Notes: generated from the letters alone by a model not told the origin. DNA of 64,000 nucleotides from Streptomyces camponoticapitis (GCF_014646115.1 NZ_BMMV01000005.1:1-64000); one strand, 5' to 3'. Positions 25,048 through 32,921 are shown, numbered from the stretch's first letter. Program-made: numbers and translations.

Positions 25048-25254
25048 TCAGGCCGCTGCGATGGCGTCGAGTTCGTCGAGCACCCGCACGCCGGGGTTGC
25101 GCAGCTCGTACACGGCGGCCTCGGCCCGGACCCGGCGCACGTCCAGTTCGTCACCGGTCCCCAGTGCCACCTCCAGGCGGGTCCGGAAGCGAAGGACGGC
25201 CGTCTCGGTGGCGTCGTGGGCGTCGAGCAGGTCCGACAGCAGGTAAAGAGACAT
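25048..25254 (-). CDS. Small acidic helical protein
   Basis: A 68-residue protein starting MSLYLLSDLLDAHDATETAV and ending VLDELDAIAAA, predicted helical with regularly spaced Leu/Val. No recognised family. A hairpin terminator lies just upstream and about 90 bases of non-coding DNA downstream. Confidence 0.55.
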   Translation of the reverse strand: MSLYLLSDLLDAHDATETAVLRFRTRLEVALGTGDELDVRRVRAEAAVYELRNPGVRVLDELDAIAAA

Positions 25255-25293
25255 GGGGGTGCCAATCTGTGAGTAGTGATCAAGGGGTTTGGT

Positions 25294-25342
25294 GCAGCGC
25301 CCGTGGGGGCTACGGGGGTTGGAGGCACCCCACGGGCGCTGC
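25294..25342 (-). terminator. Hairpin, 15-bp perfect stem
   Basis: GCAGCGCCCGTGGGG (25294-25308) pairs perfectly with 25328-25342. It closes the small-gene run 25353-26135. Confidence 0.65.
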
Positions 25343-25352
25343 GGTCTTGGGG

Positions 25353-25496
25353 TCAGCGGCGGGCGGTGACGATGCAGTCGCGCTCGTACTTGGCGTTCTC
25401 GATGGCCTTCTGGGCTTCACGGGCGCGTTCCTGCGCCTGCCGGGTCTGCTCGGCGAGGGCAGCCTCGGCGGCGGCCTGGATCTCCTGCGGGGTCAC
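25353..25496 (-). CDS. 47-residue coiled-coil protein
   Basis: The GTG at 25496 forms a GTGA overlap with the stop of the upstream gene. The product is a single charged helix rich in Ala, Glu, Gln and Arg, with EAALAEQTRQAQERAREAQK in the middle, ending CIVTARR. It is followed directly by the hairpin terminator. Function unknown. Confidence 0.6.
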   Translation of the reverse strand: MTPQEIQAAAEAALAEQTRQAQERAREAQKAIENAKYERDCIVTARR

Positions 25497-25684
25497 TGCT
25501 GCCACCCCGTCTCGGGCTGCTCGGCGTTCTCGGCGGCTGCTTCGAATGCCATGCGGGCCATCGCCCGGTACATCCAGGCCGAACCGGTCGACGGGTGGTC
25601 GGGGGTCGACGCGATCTCGGCGGCACGGGCCGCGAGACCCTCGCCGCGCATCTCCTCCACCAGCGCCAGCGTCGGAGCAGACAT
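25493..25684 (-). CDS. Small helical protein
   Basis: A 63-residue protein beginning MSAPTLALVEEMRGEGLAAR and ending EQPETGWQQ. Overlaps the next gene by four bases. The ATG at 25684 lies six bases after the upstream stop. No recognised family. Confidence 0.55.
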   Translation of the reverse strand: MSAPTLALVEEMRGEGLAARAAEIASTPDHPSTGSAWMYRAMARMAFEAAAENAEQPETGWQQ

Positions 25685-25689
25685 GGCGC

Positions 25690-25863
25690 TCACCACCCCA
25701 TCCGCTTGATGAACCGGCGAAGCTCGGCCGGGTCGGACGGGCGCTTCGGCGACTCCTGCTGCGGGATGACGGTGAGGCGCAGGCGCCCGGCGGTGATGCG
25801 ACCGGAGGCCACAGGGCGGGGGCGACGGTCCGGGTCCGGGGTCGCGACCAGGGTGGCGGTCAT
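25690..25863 (-). CDS. Small basic protein
   Basis: A 57-residue protein beginning MTATLVATPDPDRRPRPVAS and ending RRFIKRMGW. Its ATG overlaps the upstream stop (ATGA). GC-biased codons and tight packing support it. Function unknown. Confidence 0.55.
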   Translation of the reverse strand: MTATLVATPDPDRRPRPVASGRITAGRLRLTVIPQQESPKRPSDPAELRRFIKRMGW

Positions 25864-26135
25864 GACGCCACCGCCGGAGTCAGCGAGTCCAGCTCGGCCC
25901 GGGCGGACGCCAGCAGATCGAACTGGGCGCCGGACAGGTCACGGGCGTCCATCGCGGACAGACGCTCGATCGTCTCCCGGCAAATCTCCGCACGGGCCGC
26001 CGACCGGTTGACCCCGGCGGAAGTGTTGCGGACGAACGATGCGGCGGCGTGGGCCGCGACGTCGGCCGGGCTGAGAGTAGGGGCAGGGGTTGGGGCGCCC
26101 CCTGTGCGCTCTAGATCACGGGTAAGGTTCGACAT
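25860..26135 (-). CDS. Hypothetical helical protein, first gene of minus-strand cluster
   Basis: A 91-residue protein starting MSNLTRDLERTGGAPTPAPT, mostly helical (ARAEICRETIERLSAMDARDL). It is the first gene of the minus-strand accessory cluster and faces the divergent GntR gene, so it should be under control of the operator region 26136-26333. No known family. Confidence 0.6.
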   Translation of the reverse strand: MSNLTRDLERTGGAPTPAPTLSPADVAAHAAASFVRNTSAGVNRSAARAEICRETIERLSAMDARDLSGAQFDLLASARAELDSLTPAVAS

Positions 26136-26179
26136 GGCTAGCTCCTGGTTCGGTCAGGTTGCTGGCTACCTCGGCATCG

Positions 26180-26235
26180 GTGCGCTACCACCGGTGTCGA
26201 GGGCCCCGGCCTCTCTCAGTGCGCTACCACTGGTG
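26180..26235. promoter_or_regulatory. Two 17-bp direct repeats, likely operators
   Basis: GTGCGCTACCACCGGTG (26180-26196) and GTGCGCTACCACTGGTG (26219-26235) differ at one base and are 39 bp apart, in the divergent gap between the transfer-like cluster and the GntR gene. They are candidate binding sites for the GntR/KorSA-like regulator. Confidence 0.6.
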
Positions 26236-26251
26236 GGGCCTTTTGCCTTGC

Positions 26252-26312
26252 GGCGGGGGGCTTGCGGAAAACCAATCTAGAGCTAATCTAGAACACAAGC
26301 AAGCCCCCCGCC
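26252..26312. promoter_or_regulatory. 14-bp inverted repeat enclosing two TCTAGA boxes
   Basis: GGCGGGGGGCTTGC (26252-26265) is the exact inverse of 26299-26312. The 33 bases between contain AATCTAGA twice (26274-26281, 26285-26292), 11 bp apart, immediately upstream of the GntR start at 26334. A third TCTAGA lies at 26110-26115. Confidence 0.6.
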
Positions 26313-26333
26313 CGAACTCACGACAGGAGACCC

Positions 26334-27071
26334 ATGCCGCCGCCGAACAGACGGCGTTCCGCGATGGAAATCGCCGCTCACTACCGGCGGCTCATCCAAG
26401 ACGGGACGCTTTCCCCGGGAGATCAACTACCGTCCAGGCGGAAGATCACCGAGGAGACCGGTGCCGCTTCCGGAACCATTGATCAGGCGTTCAAGACTCT
26501 GACCACAGAGGGCCTCCTGGAGGCCAATTCCACCGGCACCTTCGTGGCTGCTCGATCAGACGTCGCCGTCACCGGCGCCGCAAGGCTGGGCCGCCGGGAA
26601 CGCACAGGCGCCCTTCGCGCACCAGGCGAAACGACCAGTAATCACTGGAGCGGGCTGAGGTCGGTCGCAGATCCGGTCATCGCCAAACTGCTTGACCTGG
26701 AACCACACGAAGAAGTCGTAATCAGACGCCGGGTTCACCACCGCGAGGGTTCGCCGTCCACCGTGGACAGCTCCTTCATTCACGTCCGGGCTCTAGGCAC
26801 TGTCCCAGAGATGCTGGGCGATGGGCCGTCCGAGCGCTGGTGGCAGGATCTCTACAAGGAACGAACTGGTCGCGACATCACCAGGTCGCCTGAGCGGAGA
26901 ACTGCGCGACTCATCTCCAACGACGAGCTGACTGCCCTCGGGATCCAGCTGCCGCCCGAGTCGGCGACCTCCGTACTGGTGGTGGTCAATGTCTTCCACG
27001 ATGAAGACGGACCGCTAGAGGTCTGGGAGGACGTCTATCCTCCGGGCTCCTGGCAGGTCGACGCCGAATAA
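26334..27071 (+). CDS. GntR/UTRA-family regulator, KorSA-like
   Basis: A 245-residue repressor. Residues 1-75 are a GntR winged helix-turn-helix: IAAHYRRLIQDGTLSPGDQLPS, TGAASGTIDQAFKTLTTEGL. The C-terminal half is a UTRA ligand-binding domain (EVVIRRRVHHREG, VLVVVNVFHDEDGPLEVWEDVYP). KorSA-type members silence transfer and replication genes of actinomycete conjugative elements. AGGAG precedes the ATG, and the divergent gap holds two sets of repeats. It probably controls the facing FtsK/SpdB cluster. Confidence 0.9.
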   Translation: MPPPNRRRSAMEIAAHYRRLIQDGTLSPGDQLPSRRKITEETGAASGTIDQAFKTLTTEGLLEANSTGTFVAARSDVAVTGAARLGRRERTGALRAPGETTSNHWSGLRSVADPVIAKLLDLEPHEEVVIRRRVHHREGSPSTVDSSFIHVRALGTVPEMLGDGPSERWWQDLYKERTGRDITRSPERRTARLISNDELTALGIQLPPESATSVLVVVNVFHDEDGPLEVWEDVYPPGSWQVDAE

Positions 27072-27077
27072 ACGAAC

Positions 27078-27101
27078 GGCCGGGCGCGCCAACGCCCGGC
27101 C
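27078..27101 (+). terminator. Hairpin, 9-bp stem, after GntR gene
   Basis: GGCCGGGCG (27078-27086) pairs with CGCCCGGCC (27093-27101) seven bases after the stop codon. Confidence 0.6.
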
Positions 27102-27166
27102 AGTTCAACCAGCGGTTGCACCCGCTGATCCAGAGATCCGCAACCCTCGAAGGAAGAGGTCTCAAC

Positions 27167-27631
27167 ATGTCCATCGTATCCCCTGAGCGCCCGACCGCGC
27201 AGGCCCCCTCCTCCGCCTCCACCACGCCCCCACGCTCCTGGCTGCGGTCGATCGACGGCGGCGGTCAGATCATCGAGGCATGTCCGTCGTACTGCACCGA
27301 CCACCACCGCAACGACACCGACGGCGCCCTGGATGACCTCCAGCACGGCGCGTACTTCGACGGCACGCCGATGCCGGTGTTCCATCCGGACCTGGGCGCG
27401 GTAGCGATGCCGGTCCTGGCAGGTCGCCTGAACGTCGACCCGTACAGCGAGGACCCGAACCGCCGACTGCCGCACGTGACGCTGGAGCCGTGGCAGGACG
27501 AGGTCATGGAGACGCTGAACCCGGACCAGTTCGCGCAGGTGATCGCACAGGTGCGGGCGCAGTGCGACCGGCTCGACGAGGTGCACGCGCAGCTCGTGGC
27601 GGCGCGCGCCAAGTACGGACAGACGGGCTGA
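27167..27631 (+). CDS. DUF6907 family protein
   Basis: A 154-residue protein. The core ACPSYCTDHHRNDTDGALDD followed by LQHGAYFDGTPMPVF matches DUF6907, a Cys/His metal-binding-like domain found in actinomycete integrative elements and phages. A helical C-terminal end follows (FAQVIAQVRAQCDRLDE). GGAAGAGG precedes the ATG. Function unknown. Confidence 0.85.
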   Translation: MSIVSPERPTAQAPSSASTTPPRSWLRSIDGGGQIIEACPSYCTDHHRNDTDGALDDLQHGAYFDGTPMPVFHPDLGAVAMPVLAGRLNVDPYSEDPNRRLPHVTLEPWQDEVMETLNPDQFAQVIAQVRAQCDRLDEVHAQLVAARAKYGQTG

Positions 27632-27652
27632 ACCGATCACCACGAACCTCTA

Positions 27653-27679
27653 CGGCCGGGCGGCCTCGCTGCCCGGCCG
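27653..27679 (+). terminator. Hairpin, 9-bp stem, followed by TTTC
   Basis: CGGCCGGGC (27653-27661) pairs with GCCCGGCCG (27671-27679), between the DUF6907 and winged-helix genes. Confidence 0.55.
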
Positions 27680-27705
27680 TTTCGCAGATAAGGCGCGGTG
27701 AGCGC

Positions 27706-28488
27706 ATGAGAGTCATCCGCAGCATGTCGCCCGACGGGTGGGTCCCCATTGCCAATGTGACGGCCCAGAACCACAAGCTCAGTTGGCGCGCCAAGGGGCT
27801 GCTGCTTGAGCTCCTCAGCTATCCCGACGGGTACGACCTGACGTTCGAGAAGCTGATGGAAAGGGCGCGATCGGCAGGCGGTAAGGCGGAGGGTCGCGAC
27901 GCCATGCGTAAGGCCATGCAGGAGCTGGAGCAAGCGGGCCTGCTGACCCATGTCCGCCATCGGATCGACGGAAGCGTCGGCGACCGCAAGCAGTGGCGCA
28001 CCGAGACGGTGGTCACCGACCTGCCCGGCGTTGCCGATGTCCGGGCTACTGGTCTTCAGGACCCCGGAGGTTCAGTAACCCGGTCCTCCAGCAAGTCGGC
28101 CAACCAGGAGGTCTCTAACAACACGGGTTCTCTAAAGACGGATCACCAAGACGACGAGGGGCAACATTCCTCCGCACTCGCTGCCGCTCGTGCGGGCCAG
28201 TTGGCGCGTGGGCGCGAGGGGCGGCGGCGAGAACTCGACCGGCTGTACTCGGCGGCAGACAAGCTCAACGACGACCAAGTCCGCCGGCTGCTGCTCCAGT
28301 TCGAACGGAAGCGGCCACGGATCTACCGGGAGCAGCGGCAAGCTGCGCTGGCCCAGCTCGGCCGGGAGAAACCGGACGACCTGCGGTCGGTGCGTGCCGT
28401 CGACATGCTGAGCTTCAAGTACGCGCTCCAGCACTACGGCGGCGACGGGAAGCCACTGCCCGACTGGCTGGTGCGATTCCCTCGGTGA
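27706..28488 (+). CDS. Winged-helix protein, possible replication initiator
   Basis: A 260-residue protein. Residues 10-95 (VPIANVTAQNHKLSWRAKGL, LLELLSYPDGYDLTFEKLME) have the look of RepA/DnaD-type winged-helix domains used by plasmid and phage initiators to bind DNA. The middle is a Ser/Thr/Asn-rich linker; the C-terminal 80 residues are charged helices ending LQHYGGDGKPLPDWLVRFPR. It is followed by a strong terminator. It could initiate plasmid-like replication or act as a regulator. Confidence 0.65.
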   Translation: MRVIRSMSPDGWVPIANVTAQNHKLSWRAKGLLLELLSYPDGYDLTFEKLMERARSAGGKAEGRDAMRKAMQELEQAGLLTHVRHRIDGSVGDRKQWRTETVVTDLPGVADVRATGLQDPGGSVTRSSSKSANQEVSNNTGSLKTDHQDDEGQHSSALAAARAGQLARGREGRRRELDRLYSAADKLNDDQVRRLLLQFERKRPRIYREQRQAALAQLGREKPDDLRSVRAVDMLSFKYALQHYGGDGKPLPDWLVRFPR

Positions 28489-28491
28489 GCG

Positions 28492-28532
28492 CACCGAAGC
28501 CCCCGAGCCGCGATGGCCCGGGGGCTTCGGTG
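28492..28532 (+). terminator. Strong hairpin, 14-bp perfect stem
   Basis: CACCGAAGCCCCCG (28492-28505) pairs perfectly with 28519-28532, just after the winged-helix gene. Confidence 0.75.
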
Positions 28533-28567
28533 TGTGACCGCTGGCCGGTCAGGGCGTTATAGGGGGC

Positions 28568-28885
28568 ATGAGCGAACCGTTGGGTACGAACAGGCAGCGC
28601 GATGACGTCTCAACGTTGCTGAAGATCGCCGACTCCATGGGGGTGACAGGCGCTTACGGCTCACATCTGCCGGTTCTGGACGCGCCCCCGATCACAGAAG
28701 TCGAGGAACGGCTGCACGACTTGCTGGACTCGCCAGATGACCGGCTGCCGTTGATCAGCTTGCGTGAGGCGCAAGCCGCTGTACTGCTGCTGCGGGTCCT
28801 TGCGTCGGGCGACGGCGACGGACACGTTGCGGCGCACAGGTTGGCCAGTCGCATCGCGAATCGGCTGCCGCCCGACGAGACGTAG
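28568..28885 (+). CDS. Hypothetical helical protein
   Basis: A 105-residue protein starting MSEPLGTNRQRDDVSTLLKI; AGGGGGC precedes the ATG and TTATAG lies just upstream. Mostly helical with an acidic middle (TEVEERLHDLLDSPDDRL). Converges with the minus-strand gene that ends at 28892. No recognised family. Confidence 0.6.
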   Translation: MSEPLGTNRQRDDVSTLLKIADSMGVTGAYGSHLPVLDAPPITEVEERLHDLLDSPDDRLPLISLREAQAAVLLLRVLASGDGDGHVAAHRLASRIANRLPPDET

Positions 28886-28891
28886 GTGCAC

Positions 28892-29536
28892 CTACGCTGC
28901 CGCTGCCCTCCGTTCGGCGACCGGCAGCCGCAGCACCTCGGCGTGCCCGTACTGGGTCTGGCACCCGTAGCAGCGGGCCCCCGGCGTATCGAGGGTGACG
29001 CGCAGGACGGCGCCGCAGGGGCAGGTCACGGGGACGGCGCGCGGTGGTCTCTCGCCCGCCACGTGGACGCTCGCCTGGCGGTGGATGAGGCTCACTTCCC
29101 GGCCGAATTCGTCGAACGCGGGGTGCGCCGTGACCGCCCATTCAAGGTTGAATCTCAAGGTCGACACCGCGTGGTTGACCCGCTGCTGCAGCGTCCCCGC
29201 CTCGTCGAGCTCGGCCCGGCCTTGGGCTTCCCAGTCCCGCACCCAGGTTTCCAGCGGGCCGAGGACCGGGCCCCCGGCCGTCATGAGGTTGAGCACGTCG
29301 AGCCGCACCGGGACGGGCGCGTTGCGGGAACCGGACACCGCCGGTCCGCCGCCACCGGAACCGGGGGCCAGGCGGGTGCCGAGCTTGGCGTACAGCCCGC
29401 GCGGGCCGGCGAGTTCGAGCAGTTGCCGGTCGACGCGCTCGGTGCACCGGTGGCAGGCGTAGCGGCCGATCTCGTCGGGGTGCAGCGCGGCGGGGCAGAT
29501 CGTGCAGCGGGGCTCGGGGGCTTCGTCCAGGTTCAC
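28892..29536 (-). CDS. Hypothetical protein with two zinc-ribbon pairs
   Basis: A 214-residue protein (GTG at 29536, AAGGAG upstream). CTICPAALHPDE...YACHRC at the N-terminus and CPCGAVLRVTLDTPGARCYGCQ at the C-terminus are two zinc-binding pairs around a helical core (LQQRVNHAVSTLRFNLEWAV). Similar proteins are common in Streptomyces phages, with no known role. DNA or protein binding is likely. Confidence 0.75.
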   Translation of the reverse strand: MNLDEAPEPRCTICPAALHPDEIGRYACHRCTERVDRQLLELAGPRGLYAKLGTRLAPGSGGGGPAVSGSRNAPVPVRLDVLNLMTAGGPVLGPLETWVRDWEAQGRAELDEAGTLQQRVNHAVSTLRFNLEWAVTAHPAFDEFGREVSLIHRQASVHVAGERPPRAVPVTCPCGAVLRVTLDTPGARCYGCQTQYGHAEVLRLPVAERRAAAA

Positions 29537-29574
29537 GGCGGGCTCCTTGGTGCGGGTCGGGCGGGTGCGGTGGG

Positions 29575-29772
29575 TCAGTTGTGGCAGGGGCAGACGCAGC
29601 GGGCGGCGCAGAATTTGCACTGTGCGGGGGTCTTCGCCCCGGCCAGGCCGGTCTTGCCCTGGCAGTAGGCGTGCTCGTCGTGGAGGCAGCCGGTGGAGAG
29701 GTAGACGTGGGTGCCGAGCCAGTGGGCGAGTCGGGTGAGGGCGTTGGCGAGCCAGCCGACCAAGGCGGTCAT
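29575..29772 (-). CDS. Small Cys-rich protein
   Basis: A 65-residue protein: amphipathic N-terminal helix MTALVGWLANALTRLAHWLG, then CLHDEHAYCQG and a C-terminal CKFCAARCVCPCHN, seven Cys and several His suited to metal binding. Overlap with neighbours is minimal. Function unknown. Confidence 0.6.
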   Translation of the reverse strand: MTALVGWLANALTRLAHWLGTHVYLSTGCLHDEHAYCQGKTGLAGAKTPAQCKFCAARCVCPCHN

Positions 29773-29875
29773 TCCGGTTCCTTTCGGTCACGTGTCACGG
29801 ATCGGCGGGGCTGTGCGCCTCGCTGACGTTCTCGGGCTCGGGGCGACTGGGGGGCGCCAGAACACTCCGAGGCGC

Positions 29876-30094
29876 TTAGGCGGGCGCTGAGTGGCCTTCT
29901 CGGGGCTGTTCTGCTTGACGGGTAGCCGAGCGCCCAGCTTGTGCGCGCTTCGCCGCCCGTCGCGTCGCCCGGTTCGGGCGGGGCTCGGGGTCGTCGTCGG
30001 CCACCACGACCTCAACGGACCGGAGTTCGGTCTCCCAGCGGGCACCGGGTGTTCCGCCGCGCTCGCGGCGCGGGGCCGACGATGGGCCGGTCAT
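29876..30094 (-). CDS. Small basic protein with RATRRAAKRA motif
   Basis: A 72-residue protein starting MTGPSSAPRRERGGTPG. The C-terminal half (PNRATRRAAKRAQAGRSATR) is highly basic. The ATG overlaps the upstream stop by four bases. Function unknown. Confidence 0.55.
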   Translation of the reverse strand: MTGPSSAPRRERGGTPGARWETELRSVEVVVADDDPEPRPNRATRRAAKRAQAGRSATRQAEQPREGHSAPA

Positions 30095-30444
30095 GACCCG
30101 CCCCCGGTGTTGATCTGCCGGGCCACCGCGAGGGCGGGCTCTCCGTCGGGGATGGGCTGGCCGACGTCCAGGGCGTGACGTCGGGCGGCTTCACGCTCCA
30201 GCCAGTCGGCAACCAGCAGGCCGAGCGCGGGGTCCATGAGGGCGATGTGCGCGGCGCACTGCGGGCTGGCGGCGTCCGCAACCGGGTAGATCGGTTCTCC
30301 GGTGTCCGGGTAGGCGCCTTGCGTGACGGTGGTGCCGTCGGCGGCCCAGGCGTTGTCGATGCCGGGGGCGGACTGGACGGCGGTGGCGGTGGTCCGCAAC
30401 CGCTCGGCGGCGGTGCGGAGTTCGTCGGCGGGGCTGGTGGTCAT
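30091..30444 (-). CDS. Hypothetical actinophage protein
   Basis: A 117-residue protein: an N-terminal helix ADELRTAAERLRTTATAV, a middle with AAHIALMDPALGLLVADWLE and a C-terminal AVARQINTGGGS. This layout (short helix, then a helix ending in L-x-V-A-D-W-L) recurs in small proteins of Streptomyces phages. No function known. Confidence 0.65.
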   Translation of the reverse strand: MTTSPADELRTAAERLRTTATAVQSAPGIDNAWAADGTTVTQGAYPDTGEPIYPVADAASPQCAAHIALMDPALGLLVADWLEREAARRHALDVGQPIPDGEPALAVARQINTGGGS

Positions 30445-30528
30445 CGGTCCTCCGTGGCGTTGTGCGGGTCTGTGGCGGTCTCGGTGCGGCTGGGTGCCGG
30501 TGGGCGTGCGCGGGGGGCTGTGGTGGGC

Positions 30529-30563
30529 GTGTGGCGCGCCCCGTGGGGTCGGGCGCGCCACAC
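30529..30563 (-). terminator. Hairpin, 12-bp stem
   Basis: GTGTGGCGCGCC (30529-30540) pairs with GGCGCGCCACAC (30552-30563), five bases past the stop of the 30568 gene. Confidence 0.65.
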
Positions 30564-30567
30564 CCGG

Positions 30568-30834
30568 TCAGGCGGTCGGGACTGGGTCGAAGTAGCGGCG
30601 CAGCGTCCACTGATGGCGGCAGTCCGGGTTGACGCAGAACGCACGACGCCTGAGCGGTCGCACCACGGACCAGACCTCCTGGTAGCCGTCTTCCGCGTCG
30701 GGGTACTGCGGTCGCACGATGCCGTCGTCCCCGACGACGGCTGGCCCCCAGTCGATGCAGGACTCGACATCCTCGGCAACGCCGCACTGCTGGCCGCATC
30801 GGGTGCAGGCGAGCGGACGGGCGTCGGCGGTCAC
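30568..30834 (-). CDS. Zinc-ribbon protein
   Basis: An 88-residue protein (GTG at 30834, GTGA overlap). ACTRCGQQCGVAED near the N-terminus and FCVNPDCRHQWTLRRYFDP at the C-terminus form a likely zinc ribbon around an acidic middle. A terminator hairpin follows. Function unknown. Confidence 0.65.
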   Translation of the reverse strand: MTADARPLACTRCGQQCGVAEDVESCIDWGPAVVGDDGIVRPQYPDAEDGYQEVWSVVRPLRRRAFCVNPDCRHQWTLRRYFDPVPTA

Positions 30835-31766
30835 TTCTGCTGCGCCCCGTCCACGTCGGCCGTGCCGGTGCAGGGGCAGCGGTTCTCCGTGTCCGCGTAG
30901 GCGCGGAGGAAAGCGCCGCACGGGGACTGCTCGGCGCAGAGCAGGTGGCCGCAGGCAGCGCACAGGTCGGGCTGCGCCCCGTCCTCGGCCTGCCCACCGG
31001 ACCCGGCGGCGGCCATGCCGCGCAGGAACTCGGCGTACAGGGACGAGGTCATCGGGCGGACATCCCACGCGTTCCGCCGCTCCATGTCCTGGATCGCGTC
31101 GGCGGCCTCGGTGAGCGTGGTGGCGCGGGCCTGCTCCAGCTCGGCACGCAGGCGGGCGTTGTCCGACTCGGCGCGGTGCAGCGGGATGAACAGGCGCTCG
31201 CGCTCCCGCTGCTGCTCCTCGTCCGCCACGGCGCGCAGCTTGGCCTTCATGGCCTGGACGGCCTCGGCCTGGTCGGCAGTGAGCGTGCCGAACGGGTCGG
31301 GCCAGACGGCGTCCCACCGTTCGCGCCGCTCGGCGTCGGGCACAGGCCGGGCGGGGGCCTCGTCGTGGCAGCCGGTCGGCGTGTGCACCTGCAGCAGGGT
31401 CTGGCCGTCGCAGGCGCACGAAGCGGGCCGGGTGTCGGGCTGGTCCCCGGACGCGGCAGTGTCGCTTGGGCAGCCGCACCCGGCGTTGTGGGTCTCCGGC
31501 GTCGGGCAGTGGGCGGTGTGCTCGATCCCGGCTTCGCACGCCGGGCAGTCGACGACGGGCTTGCCAGCCGCCCCAGCGAGCCCGGCGAGGATCTTCGGCA
31601 GGTCGGCAACAGGCACGTGCACCGACTGCGGCTCATCGCCCTCGATCGAGATGGACAGGGTGTCGGTCACACCGCCGGTGTCGAAGTCGGGCATCAGGCG
31701 GGCGGACAGGCAGAACTCATCGGCGTCGATGTACCGGAAGGTCGTGGGCTCGGGCTGGTCGGGCAT
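30831..31766 (-). CDS. Cys-rich hypothetical protein
   Basis: A 311-residue protein (GAGGAG before the ATG at 31766). Residues 1-70 are beta-rich (RYIDADEFCLSARLMPDFD). Cys clusters CPACEAG, CGCPSD and SCACDGQ follow, then a coiled-coil (DEEQQRERERLFIPLHRAES) and a C-terminal cluster CAACGHLLCAEQSPCG. The longer upstream frame is rejected because it runs through the terminator. Multi-zinc protein of unknown role. Confidence 0.65.
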   Translation of the reverse strand: MPDQPEPTTFRYIDADEFCLSARLMPDFDTGGVTDTLSISIEGDEPQSVHVPVADLPKILAGLAGAAGKPVVDCPACEAGIEHTAHCPTPETHNAGCGCPSDTAASGDQPDTRPASCACDGQTLLQVHTPTGCHDEAPARPVPDAERRERWDAVWPDPFGTLTADQAEAVQAMKAKLRAVADEEQQRERERLFIPLHRAESDNARLRAELEQARATTLTEAADAIQDMERRNAWDVRPMTSSLYAEFLRGMAAAGSGGQAEDGAQPDLCAACGHLLCAEQSPCGAFLRAYADTENRCPCTGTADVDGAQQK

Positions 31767-31810
31767 GTTGATCTCCTCAGGGTCAGGTGGTGGACTGCCA
31801 GGGCGCCCGG

Positions 31811-31833
31811 CCCCCTCGGTTGCGACGAGGGGG
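31811..31833 (-). terminator. Hairpin, 8-bp stem
   Basis: CCCCCTCG (31811-31818) pairs with CGAGGGGG (31826-31833), after the methyltransferase stop at 31849. Confidence 0.5.
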
Positions 31834-31848
31834 ACGGGCCGTTGTGCG

Positions 31849-32535
31849 TCACGGGGCGGGGACGGGCACACGGGCGAGGAACTGTTCGCCGATCCACCGC
31901 GCGTAGGCCGGCGGGATCGCTTCGCACACGCCCTGGATGGTCGTGATCCACGGGGTGCCCATGGCCGCGGCGGCGGCGCGCTGCCACGCCTTGCTGTGCT
32001 TGCCGCCGGTGATCGTCATGAACGGCCGCTCCGGCGTGGGCAGGTAGCCGTTCCGCGAGCACAGCTCGACGTGCGCCGGATGCTCGGGCGCGACCAGCGG
32101 GAACGACGTCTCCATCAGCCGGTGCCGGTACATGCGCAGGTCAAACATCGGGCCGCACAGCATGATCGGATCGACCATCTCCGGACGCGCGGCCTCAACG
32201 TTCTCGATCACGAACGGCTTGCCGACGGCGAGCATCGCCTCGCGGGTCGGACCGATCAGCTCCGGATAGACCTTGTGGTTGTACGCGTTCAGCGGCGACC
32301 ACGCCTGACACGGCGGGGACCCGTGGATGAGGTCGTACTCGTGGCCGTGGGCCAGCAGGTACTCGATCGCGTCGCCGTGAACGAACTCGAACGGGTACTC
32401 GGTGCCGCAGTCGGGGTCGATGTCGACGCCGGTCACGTCGAACCCGGCCTGGTGGTAGCCCATGGCCATGCCGCCGCGGTGGCAGTACAGGTCCAGGACG
32501 CGGGGTCTGCGCGTCGGGATGGTCAGGTCGGTCAT
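31849..32535 (-). CDS. C5-cytosine DNA methyltransferase (compact)
   Basis: A 228-residue DNA methylase. Motif I is VLDLYCHRGGMAMGYHQAGF, the catalytic motif IV is HGSPPCQAWS with the Pro-Cys, and motif VI is FVIENVEAA. Near the C-terminus, PFMTITGG and AIPPAYARWIG match the late motifs. It is much shorter than typical enzymes (about 330 or more) because the target recognition domain is reduced. No partner nuclease gene is adjacent, so it probably protects phage DNA from host restriction. Confidence 0.88.
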   Translation of the reverse strand: MTDLTIPTRRPRVLDLYCHRGGMAMGYHQAGFDVTGVDIDPDCGTEYPFEFVHGDAIEYLLAHGHEYDLIHGSPPCQAWSPLNAYNHKVYPELIGPTREAMLAVGKPFVIENVEAARPEMVDPIMLCGPMFDLRMYRHRLMETSFPLVAPEHPAHVELCSRNGYLPTPERPFMTITGGKHSKAWQRAAAAAMGTPWITTIQGVCEAIPPAYARWIGEQFLARVPVPAP

Positions 32536-32591
32536 GTGCTGCTCCTTCGTGGTGTGGCGCGCGGGCCGGCGAGAACCGGATCCACAGCGGG

Positions 32592-32921
32592 TCAGGTCGT
32601 GGGGTGGGTGCGGCGGTACGCGTCGAGCGCGGTGATCCCGTTGACGACGACGTGCGGGGCGTGTTCACGGGCGAGACGCAGCGCGGTGTCGAGGTCGAAC
32701 CGGTGCGCTGCGAGCCAGTCGTCGCCGCGGTCGTAGGGCTTGACGCCGTGGGCCCACGTGCCGTCGGCACCGAGGCACCAGCCGTTGCGGGTGACAGCCC
32801 ACTTGCCGTCGCCGCGGTACTCGACGTCGATGTTGAAGACGTGCCGGTTGATGTCGCCCTCGGGGAGGATCGACACCTCGTAGCGGACGGCCTGGCATGT
32901 GGCTTCGGGGATATCGGTCAT
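32592..32921 (-). CDS. Hypothetical protein
   Basis: A 109-residue protein starting MTDIPEATCQAVRYEVSILP. Beta-rich N-terminal part (VFNIDVEYRGDGKWAVTRNG) and a helical end (LDTALRLAREHAPHVVVNG). Recurs between DNA-metabolism genes of actinophages, function unknown to me. Confidence 0.65.
   Translation of the reverse strand: MTDIPEATCQAVRYEVSILPEGDINRHVFNIDVEYRGDGKWAVTRNGWCLGADGTWAHGVKPYDRGDDWLAAHRFDLDTALRLAREHAPHVVVNGITALDAYRRTHPTT

Noticed and set aside
26252..26312. 14-bp inverted repeat read as a terminator
   Set aside because: The 33-base loop and position directly upstream of a start codon fit an operator better than a terminator.
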